Shown piece by piece: positions 1 through 7,969 of a DNA stretch of 64,000 nucleotides. The stretch comes from JAIXWP01 sp041391745 (GTDB lineage: Bacteria > Bacteroidota > Bacteroidia > Flavobacteriales_D > Sanyastnellaceae). The notes beneath the pieces are model-generated. The model saw only the letters and a program-made list of their open reading frames with translations, was not told the origin of the DNA and made no database searches. How positions within the stretch are numbered: the first letter of the stretch is position 1; every line of letters starts with the position of its first letter. The stretch spans positions 1 through 64,000 of the forward strand of contig JAWKNK010000006.1 in the NCBI GenBank assembly GCA_041391745.1, read 5' to 3'. The position numbers and the translations under genes were made by a program.

Positions 1-365
1 TCTGGCGTTTTGCCCGCAGCTACTGCTTCAAAAGGAACGTTTGGGATTTGATAGAGCAGCTGTTTTTGCTGTTCTTCTAATTCTCCTAGTGTTACTTCAA
101 GTTGCTTCGTGCTTTCTTTGATTTCAGAAGTGCGCGCTTTGAGTACGTCAGCTTCGTCCTTTTTACCTGATTTAAACAGATCTCCAATTTCTTTTGCGAG
201 TTTGTTGGCTTCAGCAAGAAGTCCGTCCAATTCGTTTTGAGTTTTTCTTCTGTTTTCGTCAATTACAAGCACTTCTTCAATTGTAGTAGTGAAGTCTTTG
301 TGGCGCTTGGCAAGTCCTGCAAGCACTTTTTCCTTGTTGTCTCTAATGTAATTTACCTGGAGCAT
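1..365 (-). CDS. serS: Serine--tRNA ligase, N-terminal part (cut by window edge)
   Basis: The first 121 residues are visible, starting MLQVNYIRDNKEKV, and the frame stays open to the window edge. This is the N-terminal long-helix arm of class II seryl-tRNA synthetase: charged heptad-rich helices (roughly residues 30-105) that grip the long variable arm of tRNA-Ser, ending in the family's QIPNVP turn. The catalytic domain that joins serine to tRNA-Ser lies outside the window. The ATG at 363-365 is the only sensible start. It lies downstream of the rpmA terminator, so it probably has its own transcription unit. Identity is confident even though only the arm is seen. Confidence 0.93.
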   Translation of the reverse strand, partial: MLQVNYIRDNKEKVLAGLAKRHKDFTTTIEEVLVIDENRRKTQNELDGLLAEANKLAKEIGDLFKSGKKDEADVLKARTSEIKESTKQLEVTLGELEEQQKQLLYQIPNVPFEAVAAGKTP

Positions 366-387
366 GGTAATAATGGGTTAAAAAAAA

Positions 388-420
388 ACTCCCGATCCAC
401 GATGATCGTGGTCCGGGAGT
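388..420 (-). terminator. Rho-independent terminator after rpmA
   Basis: A strong inverted repeat has outer arms ACTCCCG/CGGGAGT and inner arms CCACGAT/ATCGTGG. On the minus strand it is followed by a run of at least eight T. It ends the rplU-rpmA transcript and separates it from serS. Confidence 0.9.
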
Positions 421-454
421 TTCAAATATCCTTTTTGAAATCGGGTACCCCCGG

Positions 455-712
455 TTATGCTTGAGCAATAACCGAAACGTACGATTTGTTGTCTTTCTTT
501 TTGCGGAATTCAACAACACCGTCAGCAAGTGCGTAAAGAGTGTGATCTTTACCAACACCTACGTTGATACCAGCATTGTGGCGAGTACCACGCTGACGCA
601 CGATGATATTTCCTGCGATACAAGTTTGACCACCGTAAATTTTTACGCCTAGTCTTTTGCTTTCTGATTCACGTCCGTTTTTCGAACTACCGACACCTTT
701 CTTGTGAGCCAT
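455..712 (-). CDS. rpmA: 50S ribosomal protein L27
   Basis: 85 residues, full family length. The N-terminus MAHKKGVGSSKNGRESESK carries the conserved GSS(K/T)NGR(D/E)S segment that reaches the peptidyl-transferase centre of the 50S subunit, followed by the conserved LGVKIYGGQ core and the GTRHNAGINVGVGKDHTL segment. It lies 22 bases after rplU on the same strand, the near-universal L21-L27 pairing, and a strong terminator follows. It has no extra N-terminal leader of the type that needs proteolytic removal in some Firmicutes. Confidence 0.97.
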   Translation of the reverse strand: MAHKKGVGSSKNGRESESKRLGVKIYGGQTCIAGNIIVRQRGTRHNAGINVGVGKDHTLYALADGVVEFRKKKDNKSYVSVIAQA

Positions 713-734
713 TGTATTTTGGGTTTAGAGGTGA

Positions 735-1043
735 TTAACCGATTTTTTCGATTTTAATTTCTGTCAAATAAGCTCTGAAACCGTTAGATTTCTGGTAGCC
801 TTTTCTGCGTTTCTTTTTGAAGACGATTACTTTATCGCCTTTAAGGTGTTTCACGACGCTAGCGGTCACCTTTTTACCTTCTATAGCTGGGGCGCCTACA
901 GTAACTTTTCCACCGTCATCGATTAGAAGAACGCGATCGAAATCAACGTTTGTTCCTTCCTCGTTTTGCAGACGGTTTACAAAGATCTGCTGGTCTTTCT
1001 GTACTTTGTACTGATGCCCTGCTATCTCTACAATTGCGTACAT
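735..1043 (-). CDS. rplU: 50S ribosomal protein L21
   Basis: 102 residues from ATG 1043, starting MYAIVEIAGHQYKVQ, the canonical L21 N-terminus. It binds 23S rRNA in the large subunit. The C-terminal KKKRRKGYQKSNGFRAYLT block is the family signature of basic residues. The frame stays open 15 codons further upstream, but that extension has no family support and would run into the TAnnTTTG promoter box, so ATG 1043 is chosen. First gene of the rplU-rpmA operon. Confidence 0.97.
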   Translation of the reverse strand: MYAIVEIAGHQYKVQKDQQIFVNRLQNEEGTNVDFDRVLLIDDGGKVTVGAPAIEGKKVTASVVKHLKGDKVIVFKKKRRKGYQKSNGFRAYLTEIKIEKIG

Positions 1044-1085
1044 TTTGCTTGAGATTTTATGGGTTAAAAAACTTTTTAAGGGCTG

Positions 1086-1117
1086 CAAATGTACTTCAAA
1101 GTGTTGATATCCACAAA
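1086..1117 (-). promoter_or_regulatory. Bacteroidota-type promoter of rplU-rpmA
   Basis: On the minus strand TTTG (1117-1114) is followed by 20 bases and then TACATTTG (1093-1086). This matches the Bacteroidota -33 TTG / -7 TAnnTTTG arrangement. The L21 start codon is 42 bases further on. Confidence 0.75.
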
Positions 1118-1127
1118 TTTTTGTGAA

Positions 1128-2045
1128 TTAATCCACAAAACTTGTTTTTGCCACCTTCTTCTTCCTGCTTACCAGCCAAACGCCCGACAGGACGATGAGT
1201 CCACAAATTAAGTGTAAAACATTCAAATGTTCACCGTCTGTAACGCCCCAAAACACAGCTACAATAGGGATGAGGTAAGTCACGGAAGAAGCAACCAGTG
1301 CTGAAGTTTGCTGCGTGAGCCAGAAGTAGAAAATATTTGCTGTGGCTGTTCCCACCACTGCCAATGTAGCTACCGCCGCAAATGAATACCAACCATGATG
1401 ATGGGTAGTAATAATTTCAGGAGTGGAGCCAGAGAAGACAAACACTCCCGCAGGAATCGCTGCCATAAGCAATGAAATACTCGTAATGTGAAGCGACGAT
1501 ACGTCTGCAAGCTTGCTTTGAACGGTATTCGCGCTCAGTCCGTAGCTAATCGTAGCCGCCAATATTAGAAAACTGTACTCCCAATGAGAATTGGCTCCGA
1601 AACCATTGAGTGAAATTAGGCCTACGGCACCGGCCAGTCCAATTAAGATTCCCACCGTTTGTCGCGGTTCTGCCAATCGCTTAAAGAAAGCAATTCCTAT
1701 TACCAATGTAAATAATGGTGTTAGAGAGTTCATGATTCCCACCAAACTGCTATCTAGAAAACGTTGTGCATTGGTAAACAAGAAGGAGGGGAGCCCACTG
1801 CCCACCAGACCAACCAATGCAATCCACTTCAATTTTTCTTTCGGAACTTTTCTCAAACCGGATATGCTTATGGGGAGAAGGACTATTCCTGCAATTAAAA
1901 GGCGCAGTGCAGCGACCTGATTGGCTTCCAGAACTTTTTCTCCAGACTTGGTAAACATGCCATACTTCATCAAGATGAAACTACTTCCCCAGGTCAGGGC
2001 TAGTAGGGCAAGGGCAAGCAAATGCTCCGGTTTTGTGGACTTCAA
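1128..2045 (-). CDS. EamA/DMT-family transporter
   Basis: About 305 residues with roughly ten hydrophobic segments in two EamA repeats. The first repeat begins with LALLALTWGSSFILMKYG, the typical drug/metabolite transporter N-terminal helix, and the second near SLNGFGANSHWEYSFLIL. It is an inner-membrane exporter or permease; the substrate cannot be told. The open frame extends to a TTG at 2117, but a perfect TAATTTTG promoter box lies at 2060-2067, so a TTG at 2045 (MKSTKPEHLLALAL) or at 2051 is more likely to be the real start. The extra N-terminal residues in the longer frame are hydrophilic and lack family character. Divergent from the HMA lipoprotein gene. Confidence 0.85.
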   Translation of the reverse strand: MKSTKPEHLLALALLALTWGSSFILMKYGMFTKSGEKVLEANQVAALRLLIAGIVLLPISISGLRKVPKEKLKWIALVGLVGSGLPSFLFTNAQRFLDSSLVGIMNSLTPLFTLVIGIAFFKRLAEPRQTVGILIGLAGAVGLISLNGFGANSHWEYSFLILAATISYGLSANTVQSKLADVSSLHITSISLLMAAIPAGVFVFSGSTPEIITTHHHGWYSFAAVATLAVVGTATANIFYFWLTQQTSALVASSVTYLIPIVAVFWGVTDGEHLNVLHLICGLIVLSGVWLVSRKKKVAKTSFVD

Positions 2046-2059
2046 GTACAAATTTTTGG

Positions 2060-2067
2060 CAAAATTA
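2060..2067 (-). promoter_or_regulatory. TAATTTTG -7 box of the DMT transporter
   Basis: A perfect TAnnTTTG on the minus strand, 14 bases before the proposed TTG start at 2045. It argues against the longer TTG start at 2117. No clear -33 TTG was identified. Confidence 0.6.
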
Positions 2068-2129
2068 ACGTCTTCACACTGTTCCCGCCTTGTGTTTTGC
2101 TTAATTTTACAATTCAAAATTTCATAAAC

Positions 2130-2627
2130 ATGAAAAAGTTTGCCGCCTTATTATTCGCATCTCTCTCTTTATTAGCAGTGTCATGCGCCGGACCAGGAAG
2201 TGAAAACGCCACTCCTTCCGCAGATGTTCAGGTAACGAGAAAGTCTATGGATAGCGAGGTAATCAAGACTGTTGCAAACTTGAGCATTGAAGGAATGACA
2301 TGCGCTCATGGATGCGGTGGTAAAATTCAGCAAGAGCTTCGTGCGATAGATGGTGTAAAAACAACAGACCTGGATTATGCTGACGGTCGCGATGCGAACA
2401 CTGTTTCAGTAGAATACGATCCCGCTAAAATCAGCGAACAAGAATTAATCAAATGTGTTAGTTCAATCGCGGATGGTCAATATGTAGTAAAGACTGTGGA
2501 AATCCTTGATTACAAGGGTTTGCAATCTCGAAGCAGTTCAAGCGGTGCTGGCGTGAAGTCGAATGAATTGGACAAGGTGTTTCAATTGATCGACCTGGTT
2601 CAGTCTATTAGCCGTTTGGTGCGCTAA
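2130..2627 (+). CDS. Heavy-metal-associated (HMA) domain lipoprotein
   Basis: 165 residues. The signal peptide ends in a lipobox LAVSC with the lipid Cys at residue 19. A short Ser/Thr-rich linker follows, then one HMA fold (about residues 46-118) with metal-binding motif GMTCAHGC (Cys58, Cys62). The CxxxC spacing with GC is the form common in Bacteroidota HMA chaperones rather than the classic CxxC. The C-terminal tail is polar and serine-rich. It is probably an exported, membrane-anchored copper or other soft-metal carrier. It sits directly upstream of heme A synthase, so a role in copper supply for the oxidase is plausible but inferred. ATG 2130 is chosen because it starts the signal peptide; the frame also runs upstream. 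Confidence 0.85.
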   Translation: MKKFAALLFASLSLLAVSCAGPGSENATPSADVQVTRKSMDSEVIKTVANLSIEGMTCAHGCGGKIQQELRAIDGVKTTDLDYADGRDANTVSVEYDPAKISEQELIKCVSSIADGQYVVKTVEILDYKGLQSRSSSSGAGVKSNELDKVFQLIDLVQSISRLVR

Positions 2628-2669
2628 TGATATTGGTCAGAATTATCGCAGTTTAAAATTTTCAGAACG

Positions 2670-2677
2670 TATTTTTG
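2670..2677 (+). promoter_or_regulatory. TATTTTTG -7 box of heme A synthase gene
   Basis: A perfect TAnnTTTG with only six bases between its last G and ATG 2684. The transcript would be nearly leaderless. Confidence 0.65.
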
Positions 2678-2683
2678 TCGGGT

Positions 2684-3718
2684 ATGAAAAAGTCACCCAC
2701 TATTCTGTTGTTGTCCAAAATTACTTTGGTCCTAGTCTTCATGGTTATCATTGCTGGAAGTGTTGTGCGCATGTCGGGAAGCGGCATGGGCTGCCCAGAC
2801 TGGCCAAAATGCTTTGGGTATTATATTCCACCAACAGACATTGAAACGTTGACCTTCAGCGAAGGAAAAGTTTTTGAAAAAGGTAAAATGGTGCTCTTGA
2901 ATGATACTTTGTGGGTAGCCACGAAAGACGTTCAAGCGGGACCAGTTTTCAATAGAAGTGATTGGGAAAAATATGCGCGTCACGATTATGCGTACTACAA
3001 CCCGGTGCATACATGGACGGAATATATCAATCGACTTGTTGGCGCCACCGCAGGTATTCCAACGTTCTTGTTGTTCGTCTTTTCATTTCTTCATTTAATT
3101 AAAAGAAAAGATATTAGAACTTTCATCTTTGCTTCGACCACACTGTTCATGCTTGGTTTCGAGGCGTGGTTGGGCAAAACAGTAGTGGATGCAGAATTGC
3201 TTCCGTTCAAGATTACTCTTCACATGTTAGGGTCTATCGTGATTGTAGCTTTATTGATTTATTTGATAAAAAATCACGAAGAAAAGGCGTTGAAACAAAA
3301 GTCTTTCAGTACCTATTGGAAAGTACTTTCGATAATATGGGTACTCATCGCAGGGTCTCAAATCTTGTTGGGAACACAAGTGCGGGAAGCTGTAGATATC
3401 GTATCGAATAATATTGATGATAGATGGCAGTGGATCGACAACCTTCCTTCTGTTTTCAAATTTCACAGAAGTTTTTCATTAGTTATTGTTGCCTTGCTCG
3501 CATGGACATACGCCCGCAGCAAAGGTCTGCTAGAAGTGCCTAAAGCACTCAAAGGAATTATGATTGTGGCAGTGATTGAGATTGTTGTTGGAATTGTGCT
3601 TGCTTATGCGGGCGTTCCTGCATTTGCACAGCCAATACACTTGTTTTTTGCTATCATGTGGTTTGCATTTACTTTCTCGTTTATGCTCACCGTGTGGAGA
3701 AAATCAACTACTTCGTAA
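2684..3718 (+). CDS. ctaA: Heme A synthase (COX15/CtaA family)
   Basis: 344 residues, eight predicted membrane helices. It oxidises the C8 methyl of heme O to formyl to give heme A for cytochrome c oxidase. Near the N-terminus GSVVRMSGSGMGCPDWPKC is the family signature, with the Cys pair on the first periplasmic loop. That loop is long (about residues 45-110), as is usual for Bacteroidota, and ends in NPVHTWTEYINR with the heme-ligand His. Later His residues lie in FKITLHMLG, FKFHRSFS and QPIHLFFA. ATG 2684 is preferred over the upstream TTG that lies inside the promoter box. The partner heme O synthase is far away at 51.2 kb. The 3' end overlaps the convergent PorV-like gene by 11 bases. 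Confidence 0.95.
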   Translation: MKKSPTILLLSKITLVLVFMVIIAGSVVRMSGSGMGCPDWPKCFGYYIPPTDIETLTFSEGKVFEKGKMVLLNDTLWVATKDVQAGPVFNRSDWEKYARHDYAYYNPVHTWTEYINRLVGATAGIPTFLLFVFSFLHLIKRKDIRTFIFASTTLFMLGFEAWLGKTVVDAELLPFKITLHMLGSIVIVALLIYLIKNHEEKALKQKSFSTYWKVLSIIWVLIAGSQILLGTQVREAVDIVSNNIDDRWQWIDNLPSVFKFHRSFSLVIVALLAWTYARSKGLLEVPKALKGIMIVAVIEIVVGIVLAYAGVPAFAQPIHLFFAIMWFAFTFSFMLTVWRKSTTS

Positions 3719-4835
3719 AGACGTATTTCAAAGAGAAAATATTCGAATAAAGAACATCCGAAACATTTCCTAAATCGGACAACGCGTAGTCTAAATAAAA
3801 GGACTTAATGCGCAAGCCGATTCCAATGTTTGGTTGAATAGTGGTGTACTTGCTTCCATCAAAGTCTGTTTGTTTTTGAACATTTCCTACTCCAGATCTA
3901 AAGTAGATTGTTCTGTTGTAGCCAACTTCTACACCAATACTCGGATCAACACTAAATGGATTGGAAGAGATGATGGTATTTCTTTTTCCATCGGTAGTTA
4001 CATTGACATTGATTTCTGTGAGAATAGAAAATTTCTTGATTTGAAATTCGCGACCTCCACCTAAAATTACTCTTGGTAAAGCTATTTCAAGACCGTTTTG
4101 CGGAATATCATTATTGGTCTGTTGGAACACTTCTTTTGTTCTTTCATTTAAAGTAAAAGTCCAAGCACTGTAGGTTCCTGTGATATCGCGTGCCGAAACT
4201 CCAAAATGCCATTTGTCTTTGGTGTATTGTAATCCTGCATCCAAACCAAATCCCCAAGCGCTGGCAAAATCTCCAATATGGCGATACAGCACTTTCGCAT
4301 TCACACCCCAACGAAAACCCTGCGGTGAATCCGCAGATGTAGCCATATTAGTTCCTTTGCTTTGAACGAAAGGAAGTCCTTTGTGACCGTAAGAAAAAAT
4401 GAAAGCGTAATCTACAGTACTAAAGGTTGAAATGCGATTGTAGTCAATGTTTCCATCTGGATCAATGAGCTCTGTGGTGTTTGGAATGTCATCTACACCA
4501 AAGCGAACAATAGAAAATCCAACAGTACTAACCGAGTCTAAATTTTTGGCAACTGCAGCATAATCATATTTGGCAATTCCCGCAAAATATTCAGAGTGCA
4601 TAGCCGCTGCTTGAATGTCGCCGCGCATTCCTGCCAATCCTGCTGGGTTCCAATATCCTGCGGTCACATCATTCACGCTTGCCACTTGGGCTTGCGACAT
4701 GCCTAATCCACGCGCACCAACTCCAATGGTCAGAAACTCATTTACATACTTTGGTGTGAGGTCTGTTTCCGTTTGAGAAAAAGCGAAAGAGCTAAATGCA
4801 GAAAAAAGAATAATGAGGCTTTGGCGTAAATTCAT
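3708..4835 (-). CDS. PorV/PorQ-family outer-membrane beta-barrel protein
   Basis: 375 residues. A signal peptide (about residues 1-20, ending FAFSQ) is followed by a FadL-like barrel. The N-terminal pattern FLTIGVGARGLGMSQAQVAS...TAGYWNPAGLA is the hallmark of the PorV/PorQ/UPF0164 superfamily. PorV itself is a type IX secretion shuttle that hands cargo to the attachment complex; whether this paralogue does so is not shown. The C-terminus ends in an aromatic-rich last strand (IFSLKYVFTK). Divergent neighbours are unrelated. A promoter box lies five bases before its ATG. Confidence 0.85.
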   Translation of the reverse strand: MNLRQSLIILFSAFSSFAFSQTETDLTPKYVNEFLTIGVGARGLGMSQAQVASVNDVTAGYWNPAGLAGMRGDIQAAAMHSEYFAGIAKYDYAAVAKNLDSVSTVGFSIVRFGVDDIPNTTELIDPDGNIDYNRISTFSTVDYAFIFSYGHKGLPFVQSKGTNMATSADSPQGFRWGVNAKVLYRHIGDFASAWGFGLDAGLQYTKDKWHFGVSARDITGTYSAWTFTLNERTKEVFQQTNNDIPQNGLEIALPRVILGGGREFQIKKFSILTEINVNVTTDGKRNTIISSNPFSVDPSIGVEVGYNRTIYFRSGVGNVQKQTDFDGSKYTTIQPNIGIGLRIKSFYLDYALSDLGNVSDVLYSNIFSLKYVFTK

Positions 4836-4840
4836 CAGGG

Positions 4841-4848
4841 CAAAAATA
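4841..4848 (-). promoter_or_regulatory. TATTTTTG -7 box of the PorV-like gene
   Basis: A perfect TAnnTTTG on the minus strand, five bases upstream of ATG 4835. Implies a leaderless or very short leader mRNA. Confidence 0.6.
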
Positions 4849-4897
4849 GGAAGGCGGTCCCGTTAACGGAACAATTCGAAAATTATTGTGCTATGGC

Positions 4898-5413
4898 CTA
4901 ATATCTTCTTTTCGTGTATTTTACTACGCGGAATGAGATGTTGTCTGTATCATTCGCAGTGTTCGAGAAGATTTCTTCAGCATTCCACTCGTCAAAATTT
5001 ACTTCTGGGAAAAATGCATCCGCATCAGGGAAAGCCTTTTCCACATGCGTGATATACATTACATCCATCGGCAACTTTTGAAGTGCCAACTCATAGATCT
5101 GAGCACCACCAATAATGAATGCTTCTGTTTCGCCTAATGATTTTGCTATGGAAGCAGCTTCAGTGATAGACGCTACCACATAGCACTCAGGTGCTTCGTA
5201 GTTGCTGTTTCGGCTCACCACAATGTTTGTTCGGTGAGGCAGTGGACGCCATTTTTCAGGAATGCTCTCATAGTTTTTTCTTCCCATGATAACTGTTCTT
5301 CCTTTAGTGGAATCCTTGAAAAATTTCATGTCTGTGGGCAAGTGCCACATCAAATCATTGTCTTTTCCGATTTCTCGGTTTTGCCCCATGGCAACGATCA
5401 AGCTGAGTTTCAT
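4898..5413 (-). CDS. folA: Dihydrofolate reductase
   Basis: 171 residues, normal length. Reduces dihydrofolate to tetrahydrofolate with NADPH, recycling the dihydrofolate made by thymidylate synthase. Visible motifs: SLIVAMGQNREIGKDNDLMWHLPTD near the N-terminus (with substrate-binding W-x-L-P and the active-site acid), the NADPH segment GRTVIMGRKNYESIP, IVVSRN, and IIGGAQIYELAL. It lies nine bases downstream of thyA on the same strand, the classical thyA-folA pair. Confidence 0.97.
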   Translation of the reverse strand: MKLSLIVAMGQNREIGKDNDLMWHLPTDMKFFKDSTKGRTVIMGRKNYESIPEKWRPLPHRTNIVVSRNSNYEAPECYVVASITEAASIAKSLGETEAFIIGGAQIYELALQKLPMDVMYITHVEKAFPDADAFFPEVNFDEWNAEEIFSNTANDTDNISFRVVKYTKRRY

Positions 5414-5422
5414 AAAATCAGT

Positions 5423-6216
5423 TTATACAGCAACTGCTGCTTTAATATGTGGATGAGGATCGTAATTTTCTAGAGTAAAATCTTCGTATTTGAATTCGAA
5501 AATATTTTTTACTTCTGGATTGATTTTCAAAGTAGGCAGTGTTCTGCAATCACGAGTAAGCTGCAATTTGGCTTGATCTACGTGATTGGAATAAAGGTGA
5601 ACATCACCTCCAGTCCATACAAACTCACCTAGCTCCATGTCGCACACTTGCGCTACCATCATCGTAAGTAGCGCATAGCTCGCAATGTTGAAAGGCACAC
5701 CAAGAAAAGTGTCACAGCTTCTTTGATACAATTGGCAACTCAATTTATTGTCGGCAACAAAAAACTGAAACAAACAGTGACAAGGAGGCAAGGCCATTTC
5801 ATCAATAAATGAAGGATTCCAAGCCGATACGATATGTCTTCTGGAATTTGGATTGTTTTCAAACCATCTATGAGTTTAGTGATTTGATCGGTACTTGTTC
5901 CATCAGGGTTTGGCCAAGACCTCCATTGGTAGCCATAAACAGGGCCTAGATTTCCATTTTCATCTGCCCATTCGTCCCAAATGGAAACACCATTTTCTTT
6001 CAAGTATGCAATATTTGTGTCGCCTTTTAGAAACCACAATAATTCGTGAATAATGCTTCGAGTATGTAGCTTTTTTGTAGTCAAAAGCGGAAAGCCTTCT
6101 TTCAAATCAAAACGCATCTGATAGCCGAAAACACTGTATGTTCCCGTTCCTGTGCGGTCACTTTTATATGTGCCCTTATCTAAAAGGTGTTGAAGTAAAT
6201 CTTGGTACTGTTTCAT
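5423..6216 (-). pseudogene. thyA: Thymidylate synthase, broken by a one-base frameshift
   Basis: Converts dUMP to dTMP using methylene-tetrahydrofolate. The first part (6216 down to about 5860) reads MKQYQDLLQHLLDKGTYKSD with RTGTGTYSVFG and the PVYGYQWRSWP motif. The rest (to 5423) reads in another frame: PNSRRHIVSAWNP, the catalytic-Cys motif LPPCHC, and GVPFNIASYALL. The break lies in the T4 run at 5856-5859 (A4 on the coding strand); adding one base restores a single 264-residue protein, exactly the length of the E. coli enzyme. All catalytic motifs are otherwise intact. Either a recent mutation or a homopolymer error in the sequence; the latter seems likelier, as no other thymidylate synthase is seen here. 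Confidence 0.9.
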
Positions 6217-6283
6217 ATCGCTACGAAACTACAATTTAACCTCAAATCATTTTGTGTCTGTTTATAAATATTGATATTTGGAC

Positions 6284-6784
6284 ATGGCAAAAAAGAAGCA
6301 ACAGGAATCCATCAGTATCCAAACGATTGTTGAGGGAGTAGATCAGAAGCTACTTCAGTATATTATGCCCATCAACAAGGCGGAGGCGGATATTTTATGT
6401 GATGGAAAAAGTACTCGAGTGATCTGTGAAATCAATGGATTTGAGTTTCCTTGTGCTTTGCGTCCGCGAAAAAAGGGTGATTATTTTGTTGGGCTTTCAA
6501 AGGAAAAAATGAAAAAAGCAAAGCTTATGGAAGGCATTCAGATCACAGCTACTTTCAAGCTTGACAACAGTGAGTATGGATTCACGCTTCCTGAGGAGTT
6601 TGCAGAAATATTGGCGCAAGATGAAGAAGGGAAACGCGCATTTGAGGCTTGTCCTCCGAGCTATCAGCGCGGCTGGTTGCATTACATCACAAGCGGGAAG
6701 GCTGTTGATACACGTATAAAACGAGGATTTTACATTCTAGAAAAAGCGAAGGAAAAGGCTGCTGAGCGAGCGTCTAAGCAATAA
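6284..6784 (+). CDS. YdeI-like protein with DUF1905 and OmdA domains
   Basis: 167 residues. The N-terminal two thirds form a small beta-barrel of the DUF1905 type (about residues 10-100). The C-terminal part FEACPPSYQRGWLHYITSGK, followed by a Lys/Arg-rich helix, is the bacteriocin-protection YdeI/OmpD-associated (OmdA) segment. It is a soluble protein with no signal peptide; its biochemical role is not established. ATG 6284 is chosen over a TTG two codons upstream. The box GATATTTG, one mismatch from TAnnTTTG, ends four bases before the ATG. Its 3' end overlaps the convergent purK by 11 bases. Confidence 0.8.
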   Translation: MAKKKQQESISIQTIVEGVDQKLLQYIMPINKAEADILCDGKSTRVICEINGFEFPCALRPRKKGDYFVGLSKEKMKKAKLMEGIQITATFKLDNSEYGFTLPEEFAEILAQDEEGKRAFEACPPSYQRGWLHYITSGKAVDTRIKRGFYILEKAKEKAAERASKQ

Positions 6785-7915
6785 CTTTCAACGTTGAAAG
6801 CACTTTTCGAGCATTCGCTTTTGCCGTTTCCAAGTCCACGTTTACAACAGTACAGTGTCCCATTTTACGGAAAGGTTTTGTTTCTGATTTTCCATACAAA
6901 TGAATGTAAGCTCCCGGGATTTGAAGTACTTGATCCAAGCCTTCATACCTCACGCTTCCAGAGTAACCTTTCTCACCAAGGATATTGACCATTACAACAG
7001 GTATCACTAGAGTAGTATCTCCCAGTGGCATGTTGCAAACTGCACGCAGATGCTGTTCGTATTGTGAAGTTATATTCGCTTCTATTGTTTGGTGACCGCT
7101 ATTGTGTGGGCGAGGTGCAATTTCATTTACCAATATTTCACCTTCTTTCGTCAAAAACATTTCTACAGCCAAAAGTCCCACCATGTCCAATTTTTGAATC
7201 AAGTCCTTGGCAATAGCGATGGCTTTTGATTCAATTTCGGATGAAACTTGGGCAGGAGCAAAAAGAAATTCTACCAAATTTGCTTCTGGGTTGAATTCCA
7301 TTTCTACCGTCGGGTATGCTGTGATTTGTCCATCCTCATTTCGGGCAACAAGCACGGAGATTTCTTTTTCAAATGGCACCCATTTTTCAAGAACACTCGG
7401 CGCGTCGAATGCTTTCTCTGCATCCTGCTCGTTTCTGAAAGGTGTTACACCTTTACCGTCATATCCACCCGTGCGCATCTTTTGCATCCATGGACCCGTG
7501 CCCAGGTGATAAAGCGCTTCAGATTTATTTTCTACAATTTCAAAGGAGAAGTAGGAATGTTATGTTCTTTATAAAATTGCTTTTGAAGGCCCTTATCCTT
7601 GATAATCTCGAGCACTCGAGGCTGCGGAAATACTTTGATTCCTTCAGTCTCTAACTTTTTTAGTGCATCGATATTTACATTCTCAATTTCGATGGTCACT
7701 AAATCTTTGTCTTTTCCAAACTGGTAAACCGTTTCAAAATCGTTGAAACTACCCTGAGTAAATTCATGAGCAATTTTAGAACATGGGGCATCGGATGCAG
7801 GATCTAGCACATGAACACGGATGTCGTAGTTCACGGCTTCTTGAATCAACATTCTACCAAGCTGACCCCCACCAAGGATTCCAAGTTTAAAATCTTTTGC
7901 GTAAAAATTTCTCAT
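6774..7915 (-). pseudogene. purK: N5-carboxyaminoimidazole ribonucleotide synthase, broken by a one-base frameshift
   Basis: An ATP-grasp enzyme of purine synthesis that carboxylates AIR. The first part, from ATG 7915, has the N-terminal nucleotide fold KLGILGGGQLGRMLIQEA and runs to about 7545. The second part holds the ATP-grasp core (MRTGGYDGKGV, EKWVPFEKEISVLVAR) and the catalytic region VNEIAPRPHNSGH. The frame breaks at the A3 run 7542-7544; one added base joins PTSPFEIVENK and gives a 380-residue protein of normal length. All motifs remain intact, so a homopolymer sequencing error or a very recent lesion is likely. A TACATTTG box lies four bases before the start. The 3' end overlaps the YdeI-like gene by 11 bases. 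Confidence 0.9.
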
Positions 7916-7919
7916 GGTG

Positions 7920-7927
7920 CAAATGTA
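7920..7927 (-). promoter_or_regulatory. TACATTTG -7 box of purK
   Basis: A perfect TAnnTTTG on the minus strand with four bases before ATG 7915. Confidence 0.6.
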
Positions 7928-7969
7928 ATTCATCGTAGTTTTATGAATTATAAAGAATCGAAAACCATT

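Noticed and set aside
7811..7969. N-terminal extension of the type IX-secreted propeller
   Set aside because: It would overlap purK and place 53 residues before a clean signal peptide; ATG 7970 is the natural start.
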